From the IMG/VR virus record IMGVR_UViG_3300028025_002882, positions 1 to 29,559 of that record: a DNA stretch of 29,559 bases, one strand, 5' to 3'. This document shows, one piece after another, positions 1 through 5,862 of this stretch (positions within the stretch are counted from its first letter, which is position 1; each line of letters starts with the position of its first letter). Source of the stretch: a virus. The notes below the pieces were generated by a model. That model did not search any database. It saw nothing but the letters and a program-made list of their open reading frames with translations, and was not told the origin of the DNA. Both the position numbers and the translations under genes were made by a program.

Positions 1-124
1 CTAACTTGTATTGTGCCTTGCGAGCAGGGTATGTCGCAATGTCGTTATCTATCTCAACAATCTTCTGCTCAATCATCTCAATGACTTTGCCTGTTGGGAT
101 TTTTACTGAAATGGCTCTTGCCAT
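1..124 (-). CDS. Hypothetical phage protein, C-terminus cut by window edge
   Basis: The first 41 codons of a minus-strand gene are present and the reading frame runs off the left edge. The start MARAISVKIPTGKVIEMIEQ is followed by a charged, probably helical stretch. An AAAGAGA purine run lies about 8 nt before the ATG, and a copy of the early promoter module (174-196) lies 50 nt upstream. I do not recognise the family. That it is a real gene rests on the promoter, the ribosome-binding purines and the uninterrupted frame. Confidence 0.7.
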   Translation of the reverse strand, partial: MARAISVKIPTGKVIEMIEQKIVEIDNDIATYPARKAQYKL

Positions 125-173
125 AGTGGTTATCTCTTTTCTTGTTAGTAGGGTTTTGTTTCTTACAAGGTCT

Positions 174-196
174 ATTATAGCGGAGACCACCGACAT
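174..196 (-). promoter_or_regulatory. Early promoter module 1
   Basis: On the minus strand the 11-mer ATGTCGGTGGT (186-196) is followed by 6 nt and TATAAT (174-179). It points to the partial gene at the left edge. There is no -35 hexamer upstream of the 11-mer. Confidence 0.8.
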
Positions 197-210
197 TTTA
201 TACTCCGTAG

Positions 211-243
211 AGTGAGCAGTTATTTTATGCCAGACTTACTCAG
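211..243 (-). other. Hairpin-forming segment after the 53-residue gene
   Basis: The minus strand can pair CAGAC with GTCTG (loop CTGAGTAA). It shares the words CCTGAG, AAGT, TATAAAA and CTGCTCAC with the segment at 820-852, which also follows a gene stop. No T-tract follows, so it is not a clear intrinsic terminator. A shared regulatory or processing element is possible. Confidence 0.35.
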
Positions 244-263
244 GTCTGCCCCATAAATGGGAC

Positions 264-425
264 TTAGTTTAGGACAGTGCCTTTGGTGGAAGTCCAGTGG
301 GACTTTCCGTCAATGTCCAAGCGAAGACGCTGTGAGCCGTTTGGGTTCGTTAGGATTTCCTGAACTACACCGACAAACTTGTTAGTCTTGGTCTCGTAGC
401 GGTCGCCTACCTTGATTTCTGGCAT
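264..425 (-). CDS. Small hypothetical protein, 53 aa
   Basis: The ORF starts MPEIKVGDRYETKTNKFVGV and ends KGTVLN. The alternating hydrophobic and charged residues, with KVGDRYE at the start and a Gly-Ser turn in the middle, suggest a small all-beta (SH3- or KOW-like) fold, but that is inference. A GGGAGAAAAGAGA purine stretch precedes the ATG. Two promoters lie upstream: a canonical TTGACT-17-TATAAT (489-517) and a copy of the phage module (596-618). No family recognised. Confidence 0.65.
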   Translation of the reverse strand: MPEIKVGDRYETKTNKFVGVVQEILTNPNGSQRLRLDIDGKSHWTSTKGTVLN

Positions 426-488
426 TTGTTTCTCTTTTCTCCCGAAGGGTTGTGTTGCTGTTTTATACCAACTTTTGTTGATACTTCT

Positions 489-517
489 ATTATACAGGAA
501 GAGAACTCATAAGTCAA
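489..517 (-). promoter_or_regulatory. Canonical sigma70-type promoter on the minus strand
   Basis: TTGACT (512-517) and TATAAT (489-494) are separated by exactly 17 nt on the minus strand. It lacks the 11-mer found in the other early promoters and lies about 64 nt before the 53-aa gene. It may serve host-polymerase transcription without the phage-specific element. Confidence 0.65.
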
Positions 518-595
518 GCATTTTCTGGAAAAACTTTTGTGTCTTCGTAAATGATTTCTGTCTTGCTCTGTATTGCTCTCTTGCTGTATGTTTCA

Positions 596-618
596 ATTAT
601 ACAGGAGACCACAGACAT
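596..618 (-). promoter_or_regulatory. Early promoter module 2
   Basis: 11-mer variant ATGTCTGTGGT (608-618), 6-nt gap, TATAAT (596-601). It stands about 170 nt from the next start codon, the longest leader in the series. I see no ORF in the gap. Confidence 0.7.
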
Positions 619-872
619 TATGGGGATTTGGGGAACGTTTCGTAAGGTTCGTAACACAATCGTTACCAAAAATTTTTGCCCAAAAAATTTGGTGGGTGGT
701 AGTTTTTCGTGTTTCAGCGTAGCCTTGCGACTATCGCCCTCACTACCAACGCCGTGTGAATCTCCACACAGAGAACCAGAGCCGACACATCTGCAGACAA
801 TCGCTACTGGCTTGTAAAGGGTGAGCAGTTTTATAACTTGCTCAGGTTAGTCTTAGAGAAAGAAAGGGAACT
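619..872 (-). other. Non-coding stretch with paired segments and T-tract
   Basis: There is no convincing gene here. The minus strand has a bulged hairpin just after the 158-aa gene (about 824-844: GAGC, AGTT, loop ATAA, AACT, GCTC), a GTGTG/CACAC hairpin, a GCGA-TAG-TCGC hairpin and a possible GTAGC/GCTAC closing stem. It ends in TTTTTTGGGCAAAAA near 667-690. About 130 nt look more structured than a simple terminator, so a small RNA or long 3' end is possible. Confidence 0.35.
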
Positions 873-1349
873 CTAAGACACATCACGCCAATCGTTTACA
901 TCGTGGTCGGTCTCCAAGACTTCGGCATCTTCAAAGTCGGTGTAGAACTCAACACGCTCAACATAGGTGGAACTTGCTACATCATCAGGGTCAGCACCAT
1001 AAGGCACTTCAATAGTGGCGGTAGCCTGAATGTCGTACTGAATGGTAATCTGCTTAGTTAGTGAAATGCTATCAAAGATGTCTGCGATTTCTTTGGCATA
1101 CTCTAACTCAATGGTTTCATCATCAAGCAACTCTTTTAGTTTTGCTTCAAGTGAATACTCAGCGGTGCGATACTTATCTCTAAGTTGTAGAATGCGAGCG
1201 TCTTTCTCAGCAACAAGAGCATTGGTTCGCTCTACCTGTGCTTCAAGGTCAGCAATCTTTGTTTGTAGTGTTAGCAATACAGGGTGGTTGCTAACGGCTG
1301 GTGGAACATACTCTCCAAAAGTGCCTGTGTTGTTTTCGTTTTCTGTCAT
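873..1349 (-). CDS. Coiled-coil hypothetical protein, 158 aa
   Basis: The product starts MTENENNTGTFGEYVPPAVS. Residues about 25-80 form a strong coiled-coil candidate (LQTKIADLEAQVERTNALVA and onward, rich in Leu, Glu, Lys), followed by a beta-rich acidic tail ending NDWRDVS. It has no signal peptide or membrane segment. An AAGAAGAAA purine run precedes the start and promoter module 3 (1377-1399) lies 28 nt further up. A role as a small oligomeric DNA- or protein-binding factor is possible, but I do not recognise the family. Confidence 0.8.
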   Translation of the reverse strand: MTENENNTGTFGEYVPPAVSNHPVLLTLQTKIADLEAQVERTNALVAEKDARILQLRDKYRTAEYSLEAKLKELLDDETIELEYAKEIADIFDSISLTKQITIQYDIQATATIEVPYGADPDDVASSTYVERVEFYTDFEDAEVLETDHDVNDWRDVS

Positions 1350-1376
1350 TTTCTTCTTTCTTGTTTGTGTAGTTCT

Positions 1377-1399
1377 ATTATAAGGGATACCACCGACAT
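1377..1399 (-). promoter_or_regulatory. Early promoter module 3
   Basis: ATGTCGGTGGT (1389-1399), 6 nt, TATAAT (1377-1382). It feeds the 158-aa gene. Its far edge touches the stop codon of the upstream 40-aa gene. Confidence 0.85.
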
Positions 1400-1521
1400 T
1401 ATAGGAAATCTATAATGTCTCCGTCGAATCGGGCAGTCTCTAGTTCTTCCATAAGTTCAAGGGTGTCAATCTCTCCAGCGTGGTACTGGTTGAAGATTTC
1501 TTGAATGTAGTTGTCTTCCAT
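1399..1521 (-). CDS. Small acidic hypothetical protein, 40 aa
   Basis: I chose the ATG at 1521 (MEDNYIQEIFNQYHAGEIDT) because AAGGAGA lies 6 nt before it and the promoter lies just upstream. An in-frame extension to 1605 would read through the promoter itself and is rejected. The product is acidic and helical, with an LELMEELE core, and has no cysteine or membrane segment. Small acidic proteins of this kind in phages are often inhibitors of host enzymes or DNA mimics, but nothing here shows that. Confidence 0.75.
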   Translation of the reverse strand: MEDNYIQEIFNQYHAGEIDTLELMEELETARFDGDIIDFL

Positions 1522-1548
1522 TGTGTCTCCTTCTTTGTTGATAGTACT

Positions 1549-1571
1549 ATTATACAGGGGACCACCGACAT
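1549..1571 (-). promoter_or_regulatory. Early promoter module 4
   Basis: ATGTCGGTGGT (1561-1571), 6 nt, TATAAT (1549-1554). Start codon of the 40-aa gene is 28 nt downstream. Confidence 0.85.
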
Positions 1572-1603
1572 TGTAGTGCAACGACACGCTAAAATTTTTG
1601 GGC

Positions 1604-1628
1604 AAAAAAGTAGAGGCTATGCCCCTAC
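1604..1628 (-). terminator. Intrinsic terminator overlapping a stop codon
   Basis: On the minus strand GTAGGGG pairs with CCTCTAC (one G-U) around the loop CATAG, then six T. The stem contains the stop codon of the 183-aa gene. The T-tract continues as GCCCAAAAATTTT. Confidence 0.75.
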
Positions 1629-2168
1629 CTTCTCTCTCTCTGCGTAAGCAATCTCAAACGCTTCCAGATACTCTTCGTTTGTTGGCAACTCTCTAAGCGG
1701 AAATACAACGGTCGTGCCATTGTGAATGCTTGTAAAGTATTCGCTCTGGTAGTTTACAGAATAGATACCTTCACACATCAAAGTATCTTCTGCGAAATCA
1801 CTAGCGTCTGCGAGCAATACTTCTCCAACTGAATAAGCAACTACTCCAAGAATGTCTGCTCCTGTATCACGCACTAGGTTTGGATAGTGAAGACTGAAAT
1901 ACTTTTCGTCTTCTGCTCCAACATAGTTCATCTCTGGATACTTGTTGTAAAGGTCATTGAGTTCACTATCACTAGCAAACTTAGTTCTCTTCATTCCTTT
2001 TAGGATAGGGCTAACTAACTTGCCGTAGTAGTCTAGTCTGGTAGTCATTCGTAGCCAGTTCAACATCGCTACGCCCTGCCCCGAAGGGTAGCCGTCCCAT
2101 TGTCCGTATTGTGCTACTTTTAGTTCGCCTTCTGCGTCAAAGGCAGTAATAAGGTGTCTAGTTCCCAT
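1617..2168 (-). CDS. Conserved phage protein with MGTRHLI / YGQWDGYPSG start, 183 aa
   Basis: The N-terminus MGTRHLITAFDAEGELKVAQ and the following YGQWDGYPSGQG motif match a conserved phage protein family of unknown function that recurs in tailed phages of many hosts. The conserved GTR and QWDGYP signatures suggest a shared fold or active site, but no activity is known to me. The start has a GAGAGAGA purine run. It is the only gene in its unit, between promoter module 5 and the terminator at 1604-1628. Confidence 0.85.
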   Translation of the reverse strand: MGTRHLITAFDAEGELKVAQYGQWDGYPSGQGVAMLNWLRMTTRLDYYGKLVSPILKGMKRTKFASDSELNDLYNKYPEMNYVGAEDEKYFSLHYPNLVRDTGADILGVVAYSVGEVLLADASDFAEDTLMCEGIYSVNYQSEYFTSIHNGTTVVFPLRELPTNEEYLEAFEIAYAEREKVGA

Positions 2169-2194
2169 TTATCTCTCTCTTTCTTAGTAGTTCT

Positions 2195-2217
2195 ATTATA
2201 CTTGATACCACCGACAT
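2195..2217 (-). promoter_or_regulatory. Early promoter module 5
   Basis: ATGTCGGTGGT (2207-2217), 6 nt, TATAAT (2195-2200). It abuts the stop codon of the 75-aa gene and drives the 183-aa gene. Confidence 0.85.
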
Positions 2218-2445
2218 CTATTCTTCCACTTTTTCTACATAGATAGCGTGATAGTCAAGATTGCTAGTCATGTATTCCCAAAGTTCGTCAGCAAAGAAAC
2301 GCTTTATCTCTTCTTCGGTTCTAGGCTTAGAGCCATAATCTTCTAGCATCTCTTCTGGGGTAAGACCATACTCACTCTCCCATTCAAGATAACCATTCTC
2401 GTCTGGTTCAAAAGTCATTTCGATAAATGCTCTGTATGTCGTCAT
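2218..2445 (-). CDS. Acidic hypothetical protein, 75 aa
   Basis: Starts MTTYRAFIEMTFEPDENGYL. The first strand-like segment (YRAFIEMTFE) and an acidic helical second half (TEEEIKRFFADELWEYMT) suggest a small alpha/beta protein. It is the last gene of a three-gene unit. Its ATG overlaps the stop of the 97-aa gene by 4 nt (ATGA), so the two are probably translationally coupled. No family recognised. Confidence 0.8.
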   Translation of the reverse strand: MTTYRAFIEMTFEPDENGYLEWESEYGLTPEEMLEDYGSKPRTEEEIKRFFADELWEYMTSNLDYHAIYVEKVEE

Positions 2446-2735
2446 TCTTCTTCTCCTAGCATTTCAATAATCTCGTCTTCGTCCATACCCTCGTTCCAAT
2501 GTTCGCAAACTTGGCAAGCGGTATAGGTGTGTGGCTCTTGGTCGTGAGTTTGGTTCTCAACATACCAACGCATAAAGTCTGGTCTCTGCCATTCATTCAC
2601 TTCATCAAGGAAATCGCTAAAGTGTCCGTCTAGTTCCTGAACATTTATAATCACTACATCACTAGCGTCTCCATAACTGCCATCGCCAGCGAAATACATA
2701 AGGTCGTCCTTAATAGTGTTGTTGTATTCAATCAT
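2442..2735 (-). CDS. Acidic hypothetical protein with CxxC, 97 aa
   Basis: Starts MIEYNNTIKDDLMYFAGDGS and has one CQVCEHW motif near residue 75, with His and Glu nearby that could complete a metal site. Very acidic C-terminus (MDEDEIIEMLGEEE). The gene overlaps both neighbours: its ATG shares a base with the stop of the 31-aa gene (TAATG), and its stop overlaps the 75-aa start. Function unknown. Confidence 0.8.
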   Translation of the reverse strand: MIEYNNTIKDDLMYFAGDGSYGDASDVVIINVQELDGHFSDFLDEVNEWQRPDFMRWYVENQTHDQEPHTYTACQVCEHWNEGMDEDEIIEMLGEEE

Positions 2736-2830
2736 TAGTATCCTGCTTTCTCTAGAATGGATAGTAGTTGGTCTACTTGCTCTGGGGTTAGTTCTTGTAT
2801 TGCGTCTTCGTTGATTACATTTTCAAACAT
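2735..2830 (-). CDS. Small hypothetical protein, 31 aa
   Basis: Start MFENVINEDAIQELTPEQVD at 2830, chosen because AAGGAAA precedes it and promoter module 6 lies 24 nt upstream. A longer frame from 2947 would read through the promoter and is rejected. The ELTPEQVDQLLSILEKAGY part resembles a short amphipathic helical hairpin. First gene of a coupled three-gene unit. Confidence 0.7.
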   Translation of the reverse strand: MFENVINEDAIQELTPEQVDQLLSILEKAGY

Positions 2831-2854
2831 CGGTTTTCCTTTCTTGATAGTTCT

Positions 2855-2877
2855 ATTATAGACCCAACCACCGACAT
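2855..2877 (-). promoter_or_regulatory. Early promoter module 6
   Basis: 11-mer ATGTCGGTGGT (2867-2877), 6 nt, TATAAT (2855-2860). Drives the 31/97/75-aa unit. Confidence 0.85.
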
Positions 2878-2935
2878 TATAACTGGGGGATTTTTTAATA
2901 CCTTCGTAAATGAAACCAGGCAAAAAATTTTGGGC

Positions 2936-2961
2936 AAAAATCCTCACCCTATTGAGCGAGG
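2936..2961 (-). terminator. Intrinsic terminator
   Basis: CCTCGCTC pairs with GGGTGAGG (two G-U) around AATA on the minus strand, followed by ATTTTT and GCCCAAAA. The stem includes the stop region of the 22-aa gene. Confidence 0.7.
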
Positions 2962-3017
2962 AAGATTAGCAAAACGATAACGCCTATTGCTATAGCGGCG
3001 AACAAACAACTTTCCAT
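2949..3017 (-). CDS. 22-residue membrane peptide
   Basis: The reading is MESCLFAAIAIGVIVLLIFL plus AQ. Apart from the first three residues it is one continuous hydrophobic segment, long enough to cross a membrane once. GAGAGG lies 5 nt before the ATG, and the gene starts 10 nt after the gp88-like gene stop, so it is the second gene of that unit. It may be a regulatory or toxic micro-peptide, but no homologue is known to me. The 19-aa peptide at 9310-9369 looks alike. Confidence 0.6.
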   Translation of the reverse strand: MESCLFAAIAIGVIVLLIFLAQ

Positions 3018-3026
3018 AGTAGCCTC

Positions 3027-3746
3027 TCATTTCTTTGTCGCAGAGAATAGAATGTCATTGCGAGCAAAGATACATTGAGAGCAAACAACACAAGCCGAAC
3101 CCTTTTCACTAATCATTGGTATCTTCTTGTTGTTTTCAGGGCAGGGTACGGCAGACTTTTCTTGTTGCTCATTGAAATCTTTTTTACCAGTAGCAAAATC
3201 TTTAGATAGATACGCTAACTTGACACCATACTGCTTCTTTAGTTGCCACGCTAATTCTTTGTTAGCACTATCGGCAGAGAAATAAAATCCTAGATTAGGA
3301 ATGTCAATCAGAATTGGTACAGCAAAATCACTTCTAGTGTAAGCCCAGAATTGTACATCAGGATGTTTTAGGATTACTGCTCGCCACGCAACAGTGTATT
3401 CTTCATCAAAGAAATCGCCGTCCCAGTGAATGCGGAATAACTTTTCTGCTCCACGCTTTTCGCAATCAGCAACAAAATCATTTATCATCTCGTCTAGCAA
3501 ATCTATCTTACCAAATAGACCTACGCTAGTTAGTTGTTCATAGTTAGAGGTAATCACTTCACGAATACCCTTGAATACTTTTTCTAATCTGCCAGCATAA
3601 CAAATAGTTTCGCATACACTTGTTGCTCCAGGGCAACTAAACGCTTTTCCAGAGGGTAGCCCGAATGCGTTAGCGATGTTAGCCTGAGTGCCAGACTTGT
3701 TTACAGAGTTAGTTACTTTTCTATCTTTTGAGCGTACTAGGGGCAT
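3027..3746 (-). CDS. Gp88-like conserved phage protein, 239 aa
   Basis: Resembles the gene product 88 family known from mycobacteriophages and other actinobacteriophages, whose function is unknown. Near residues 35-52 there is a Cys cluster, FSCPGATSVCETICYAG (C-x5-C-x3-C). The middle has FRIHWDGDFFDEEY and FWAYTRSDF, and a second Cys group (CVVCSQC) lies near the C-terminus. The Cys spacing and barrel-like strand pattern would fit an Fe-S or zinc protein, but this is inference. The purine run AAGAAGA precedes the ATG. It is the first gene after promoter module 7. Confidence 0.85.
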   Translation of the reverse strand: MPLVRSKDRKVTNSVNKSGTQANIANAFGLPSGKAFSCPGATSVCETICYAGRLEKVFKGIREVITSNYEQLTSVGLFGKIDLLDEMINDFVADCEKRGAEKLFRIHWDGDFFDEEYTVAWRAVILKHPDVQFWAYTRSDFAVPILIDIPNLGFYFSADSANKELAWQLKKQYGVKLAYLSKDFATGKKDFNEQQEKSAVPCPENNKKIPMISEKGSACVVCSQCIFARNDILFSATKK

Positions 3747-3769
3747 TAGTCTTCTTTCTTTATACCTCT

Positions 3770-3792
3770 ATTATACAGGCGACCACTGACAT
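3770..3792 (-). promoter_or_regulatory. Early promoter module 7
   Basis: 11-mer variant ATGTCAGTGGT (3782-3792), 6 nt, TATAAT (3770-3775). Drives the gp88-like gene and the 22-aa peptide. Confidence 0.8.
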
Positions 3793-3817
3793 TATGGTGA
3801 GCGGTATTTTTTTGCCC

Positions 3818-3848
3818 AAAAAATCTGCTGGCATTTCTGCCAGACAGA
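3818..3848 (-). terminator. Strong intrinsic terminator with GAAA loop
   Basis: CTGGCA-GAAA-TGCCAG, extended by TCTG/CAGA across one bulged base, followed by TTTTTTGGGCAAAAAA on the minus strand. It ends the 161-aa gene transcript. Confidence 0.85.
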
Positions 3849-3856
3849 CTATCTTG

Positions 3857-4342
3857 TTACTCTTCGTCTTCGTGAGTGAAGTAAGCGTTTGAACATTCAA
3901 TACACATACCTAACTCTTCTGCGTGTATGTCTTTCACAACTGGGTCTCCACACTTGTCGCAACCCTTGTAAATCTCAAAGGTAAATAAGCCAGTGCCAAC
4001 TGGTTCATCGTGAGACCAACGGCGAGCGGTAAGTGTTGCGTCTTCCAAATACCATTCAATCTTGAAATCGCCATTGAGAGATAACGCTCCGTGAAGTTCA
4101 AGTATGTCGGTGTCCTTGTGTCCGCTTCTGCCTTGCCAACCAACACTACTAGCGTTGATACGGATAATGTCGTCTTCATCTACATTGTTTAGTAGTTGCC
4201 ATTCGCCTAGTAGTGCGAACACATCTTCTTTCTGCCATTCGTAGCAGTCGCCAGAGCAGTATTCGGTTAGGTAGTCGGTATCACCTTCACCGCATAGGCA
4301 GTCGGTAGTTACAGAAACGGTTTGCTTGTTGATAGTAGTCAT
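3857..4342 (-). CDS. Cys-rich zinc-ribbon-like protein, 161 aa
   Basis: Starts MTTINKQTVSVTTDCLCGEG. Two Cys clusters are visible: CLCGEG...CSGDC near residues 15-33 and CDKCGD...CIEC near residues 128-150, the second spaced like a zinc ribbon. The middle holds a beta-rich stretch (DFKIEWYLEDATLTARRW). The N-terminal cluster may bind a second metal. Purines AAGAAAAGA precede the start. Single-gene unit between promoter module 8 and a strong terminator. Nucleic-acid or protein binding is plausible, function unknown. Confidence 0.8.
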   Translation of the reverse strand: MTTINKQTVSVTTDCLCGEGDTDYLTEYCSGDCYEWQKEDVFALLGEWQLLNNVDEDDIIRINASSVGWQGRSGHKDTDILELHGALSLNGDFKIEWYLEDATLTARRWSHDEPVGTGLFTFEIYKGCDKCGDPVVKDIHAEELGMCIECSNAYFTHEDEE

Positions 4343-4368
4343 TCTTTTCTTTCTTTTAGGGTAGTTAC

Positions 4369-4391
4369 ATTATAGCGTGAGCCACTGACAT
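4369..4391 (-). promoter_or_regulatory. Early promoter module 8
   Basis: 11-mer variant ATGTCAGTGGC (4381-4391), 6 nt, TATAAT (4369-4374). It abuts the stop of the 44-aa gene; no terminator separates the two units here. Confidence 0.75.
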
Positions 4392-4526
4392 CTATTCAGC
4401 GGTAAGTGAAGTGAGCGAAACATCTAGCGGTCCAGCCTCGGTATAGATAACATACCAGTCACCGTCACCGAACATAGACTCTCGCAAGACTTTCATCTCT
4501 ATTAGTTTTTCTATTGATACATTCAT
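4392..4526 (-). CDS. Small hypothetical protein, 44 aa
   Basis: Starts MNVSIEKLIEMKVLRESMFG, ends SLTSLTAE. AAGGAGC lies 5 nt before the ATG at 4526, which decides this start over the second ATG 4 nt further on in another frame. Last gene of a four-gene unit (4892 to 4392). The sequence looks like one helix followed by strands. No family recognised. Confidence 0.7.
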   Translation of the reverse strand: MNVSIEKLIEMKVLRESMFGDGDWYVIYTEAGPLDVSLTSLTAE

Positions 4527-4535
4527 TTTTGCTCC

Positions 4536-4613
4536 TTAGTCTTCGTCTTCTTCAAAAGTTTCGTTACATCCACAAGGGCAGGGTCCCCAAATACCATCGC
4601 TGATATCAATCAT
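4536..4613 (-). CDS. 25-residue Cys-rich peptide
   Basis: Reads MIDISDGIWGPCPCGCNETF then an acidic EEDED tail. Three Cys in CPCGC form a compact metal-binding knot typical of half a zinc ribbon. Its ATG overlaps the stop of the 40-aa gene by one base (TAATG), and AAGGAG lies 8-9 nt upstream. Short but well placed between coupled genes. Confidence 0.6.
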   Translation of the reverse strand: MIDISDGIWGPCPCGCNETFEEDED

Positions 4614-4735
4614 TACATACTCTCCTTAGTTTCAAATTGGTATAGGTCTTCATCGTGAGTAGGGCATACAGCGTAATAGCCTTGAGATACATCTTCATAG
4701 ACTACTGGCGTTTCACAGCGACTACATACTTTCAC
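4613..4735 (-). CDS. Mini zinc-ribbon protein, 40 aa, GTG start
   Basis: Begins GTG (read as Met) with KVCSRCETPVVYEDVSQGYY then AVCPTHDED. CSRC and CPTH are spaced like a one-loop zinc ribbon. The start lies inside the end of the 56-aa gene in another frame (14-nt overlap), and the stop shares a base with the next ATG. The GTG is inferred, as no ATG is available upstream of the first Cys pair. Confidence 0.65.
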   Translation of the reverse strand: MKVCSRCETPVVYEDVSQGYYAVCPTHDEDLYQFETKESM

Positions 4736-4892
4736 TAATAGCCTTACGCTTGTTTGAGTGGCGTGAGCCTTTACGCTCGGTAGGGGTAATGACTAAGTGC
4801 TTGTTCAGCATTAGTGAGCGAAACAACTCGGCAGAGTGTGCGTTGCGTGTCGCCTGAGCAACTTTATTTAGTGGTGGCTTTCTTTTCTTCAT
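4722..4892 (-). CDS. Very basic hypothetical protein, 56 aa, leaderless
   Basis: Starts MKKRKPPLNKVAQATRNAHS and ends SNKRKAISESM. The strong positive charge at both ends suggests nucleic-acid binding or binding to an acidic partner. The ATG at 4892 is only 6 nt after the TATAAT box, so the transcript probably begins at the A of the ATG with no leader. A start 15 nt further up would lie inside the promoter. First gene of a four-gene unit. Confidence 0.75.
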   Translation of the reverse strand: MKKRKPPLNKVAQATRNAHSAELFRSLMLNKHLVITPTERKGSRHSNKRKAISESM

Positions 4893-4898
4893 AGTCTT

Positions 4899-4921
4899 AT
4901 TATACACCTACCCACCGACAT
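4899..4921 (-). promoter_or_regulatory. Early promoter module 9, leaderless
   Basis: 11-mer variant ATGTCGGTGGG (4911-4921), 6 nt, TATAAT (4899-4904), then AAGACT and directly the ATG of the 56-aa gene. Confidence 0.85.
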
Positions 4922-4989
4922 TGAATCTGGGAAAATCTGGGGGAAATCTTAAATGTATCGTAAATCAATCCTGGTTGAAAATTTTGGGC

Positions 4990-5018
4990 AAAAATTCTAC
5001 CCCCTAAAAAGGAGGCAG
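4990..5018 (-). terminator. Intrinsic terminator
   Basis: CTGCCTCC pairs with GGGGGTAG (two G-U) around TTTTTA on the minus strand, then AATTTTTGCCCAAAA. It overlaps the 3' end of the 51-aa gene. Confidence 0.75.
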
Positions 5019-5159
5019 AACCAATCTTGCGATTTCTTGTTTTTGTTTTTCAATAAGTTTCAACGCTCTATCTAGCATTACTGCCAGATAAAGAGAATAA
5101 GCACCGCTAAGAAGAATAAGAGAAAGAGCGACATAGAAAAAAGTATCTCCCTTAGTCAT
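5004..5159 (-). CDS. Single-span membrane protein, 51 aa
   Basis: Starts MTKGDTFFYVALSLILLSGA. Residues 7-28 form one membrane segment, followed by a basic and charged helix (DRALKLIEKQKQEIARLV), so the C-terminus is probably cytoplasmic. The start overlaps the end of the 66-aa gene by 8 nt. A small membrane anchor, inhibitor or holin-type accessory is possible. No family recognised. Confidence 0.7.
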   Translation of the reverse strand: MTKGDTFFYVALSLILLSGAYSLYLAVMLDRALKLIEKQKQEIARLVLPPF

Positions 5160-5352
5160 TCTCTACTTCTTCCCAGCAAGCGTTATCAAAACGCTCTGCC
5201 TGAAAACGCTCGTTATCATTTTCAAACATCTCAGCAAAGTCAGCGACAAGATTGCCGAAGATGTCTTCGCCTTCTGCTCCTAGTGAGATGATTGCTTCTC
5301 GGCTATCGGCAAGAATGCGAGCAGTTTCAACATAGTCTTTTCGGGTCATCAT
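5152..5352 (-). CDS. Small acidic phage protein (MTRKDYVETA type), 66 aa
   Basis: Starts MMTRKDYVETARILADSREA. This beginning is typical of a widespread small phage protein family of unknown function. The rest is acidic and helical, ending ACWEEVEND. Either of the first two Met codons could start; AAGGACA lies about 8 nt upstream. Second gene after the 67-aa gene, one base from its stop. Confidence 0.8.
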   Translation of the reverse strand: MMTRKDYVETARILADSREAIISLGAEGEDIFGNLVADFAEMFENDNERFQAERFDNACWEEVEND

Positions 5353-5353
5353 C

Positions 5354-5557
5354 TTAGGCGTTGTCCTTGTCTTCTGCGTTGATTAGTAGTTTGATTAGTT
5401 CCATTCGCTCTGTGTCTGTAAGTTCCAGACCCATTTCTACTGTGTGGCTTGTGCCATACCCAGCGTGGTTGCGAATAGCGATTGTTAGATTGAATAACTT
5501 TTGACTTCCAAAAGTGAAGCCACCAAAAGTGTATCTTTTTAGTTCGTTGTTTTCCAT
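5354..5557 (-). CDS. Hypothetical protein, 67 aa
   Basis: I place the start at 5557 (MENNELKRYTFGGFTFGSQK), where AAGGAAAAA precedes the ATG. A longer frame to 5608 would run through the promoter 11-mer. The product has an aromatic beta-rich N-terminal half and a helical C-terminal half (LTDTERMELIKLLINAED). First gene of a unit with the 66- and 51-aa genes. Not recognised. Confidence 0.75.
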   Translation of the reverse strand: MENNELKRYTFGGFTFGSQKLFNLTIAIRNHAGYGTSHTVEMGLELTDTERMELIKLLINAEDKDNA

Positions 5558-5585
5558 TTCGTTTTTCCTTTTCTGTTGTGTTTCC

Positions 5586-5608
5586 ATTATAGCGTGAGCC
5601 ACCGACAT
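5586..5608 (-). promoter_or_regulatory. Early promoter module 10
   Basis: 11-mer variant ATGTCGGTGGC (5598-5608), 6 nt, TATAAT (5586-5591). The stop of the upstream 50-aa gene overlaps its last base; no terminator lies between. Confidence 0.85.
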
Positions 5609-5760
5609 TATAGTTCGTCAGCCCACTCGTCTAGGTCTTCGCCTAGATAGATTAGTGTTTCTTTGTTTAGTGGCATTATCCCTTTGTATTCTTTACAAGG
5701 GTAGCAAGCATAAGCGTCAGCAGAATAAACTGCCATACAAAATACGCAAATAGTTTTCAT
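5608..5760 (-). CDS. Mini zinc-ribbon protein, 50 aa
   Basis: Starts MKTICVFCMAVYSADAYACY. CVFC and CYPC are 11 residues apart, a compact zinc-knuckle spacing, followed by an acidic helical tail ending DEWADEL. The ATG at 5760 has AAAGGAAAACGA upstream and lies 25 nt after the TATAAT box. Longer in-frame starts would read through the promoter and are rejected. Function unknown. Confidence 0.75.
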   Translation of the reverse strand: MKTICVFCMAVYSADAYACYPCKEYKGIMPLNKETLIYLGEDLDEWADEL

Positions 5761-5784
5761 TCGTTTTCCTTTCTTGATACTCTT

Positions 5785-5807
5785 ATTATACAGCCTACCA
5801 CCGACAT
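5785..5807 (-). promoter_or_regulatory. Early promoter module 11
   Basis: ATGTCGGTGGT (5797-5807), 6 nt, TATAAT (5785-5790). Drives the 50-aa gene. Upstream GCGTGTCG is shared with module 4 (about 1583-1592). Confidence 0.85.
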
Positions 5808-5839
5808 TGAACGGTAGCGACACGCCAGATTTTTTGCCC

Positions 5840-5862
5840 AAAAAAACTAGGGGTTGCCTAGT
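5840..5862 (-). terminator. Intrinsic terminator
   Basis: ACTAGG pairs with CCTAGT around CAACC, followed by TTTTTTTGGGCAAAAAA on the minus strand. It lies at the end of the 68-aa gene. Confidence 0.8.

Noticed and set aside
873-1349. Homology of the 158-aa protein with the internal scaffold start because both begin MTENEN
   Set aside because: Six residues only, and the following sequences do not resemble each other. Coincidence is more likely.
5557-5608. Long N-terminal extensions of early genes beginning at ATGTCGGTGG
   Set aside because: The ATG belongs to the promoter 11-mer upstream of the transcription start, so it cannot be translated from that promoter. The same holds for several neighbours.
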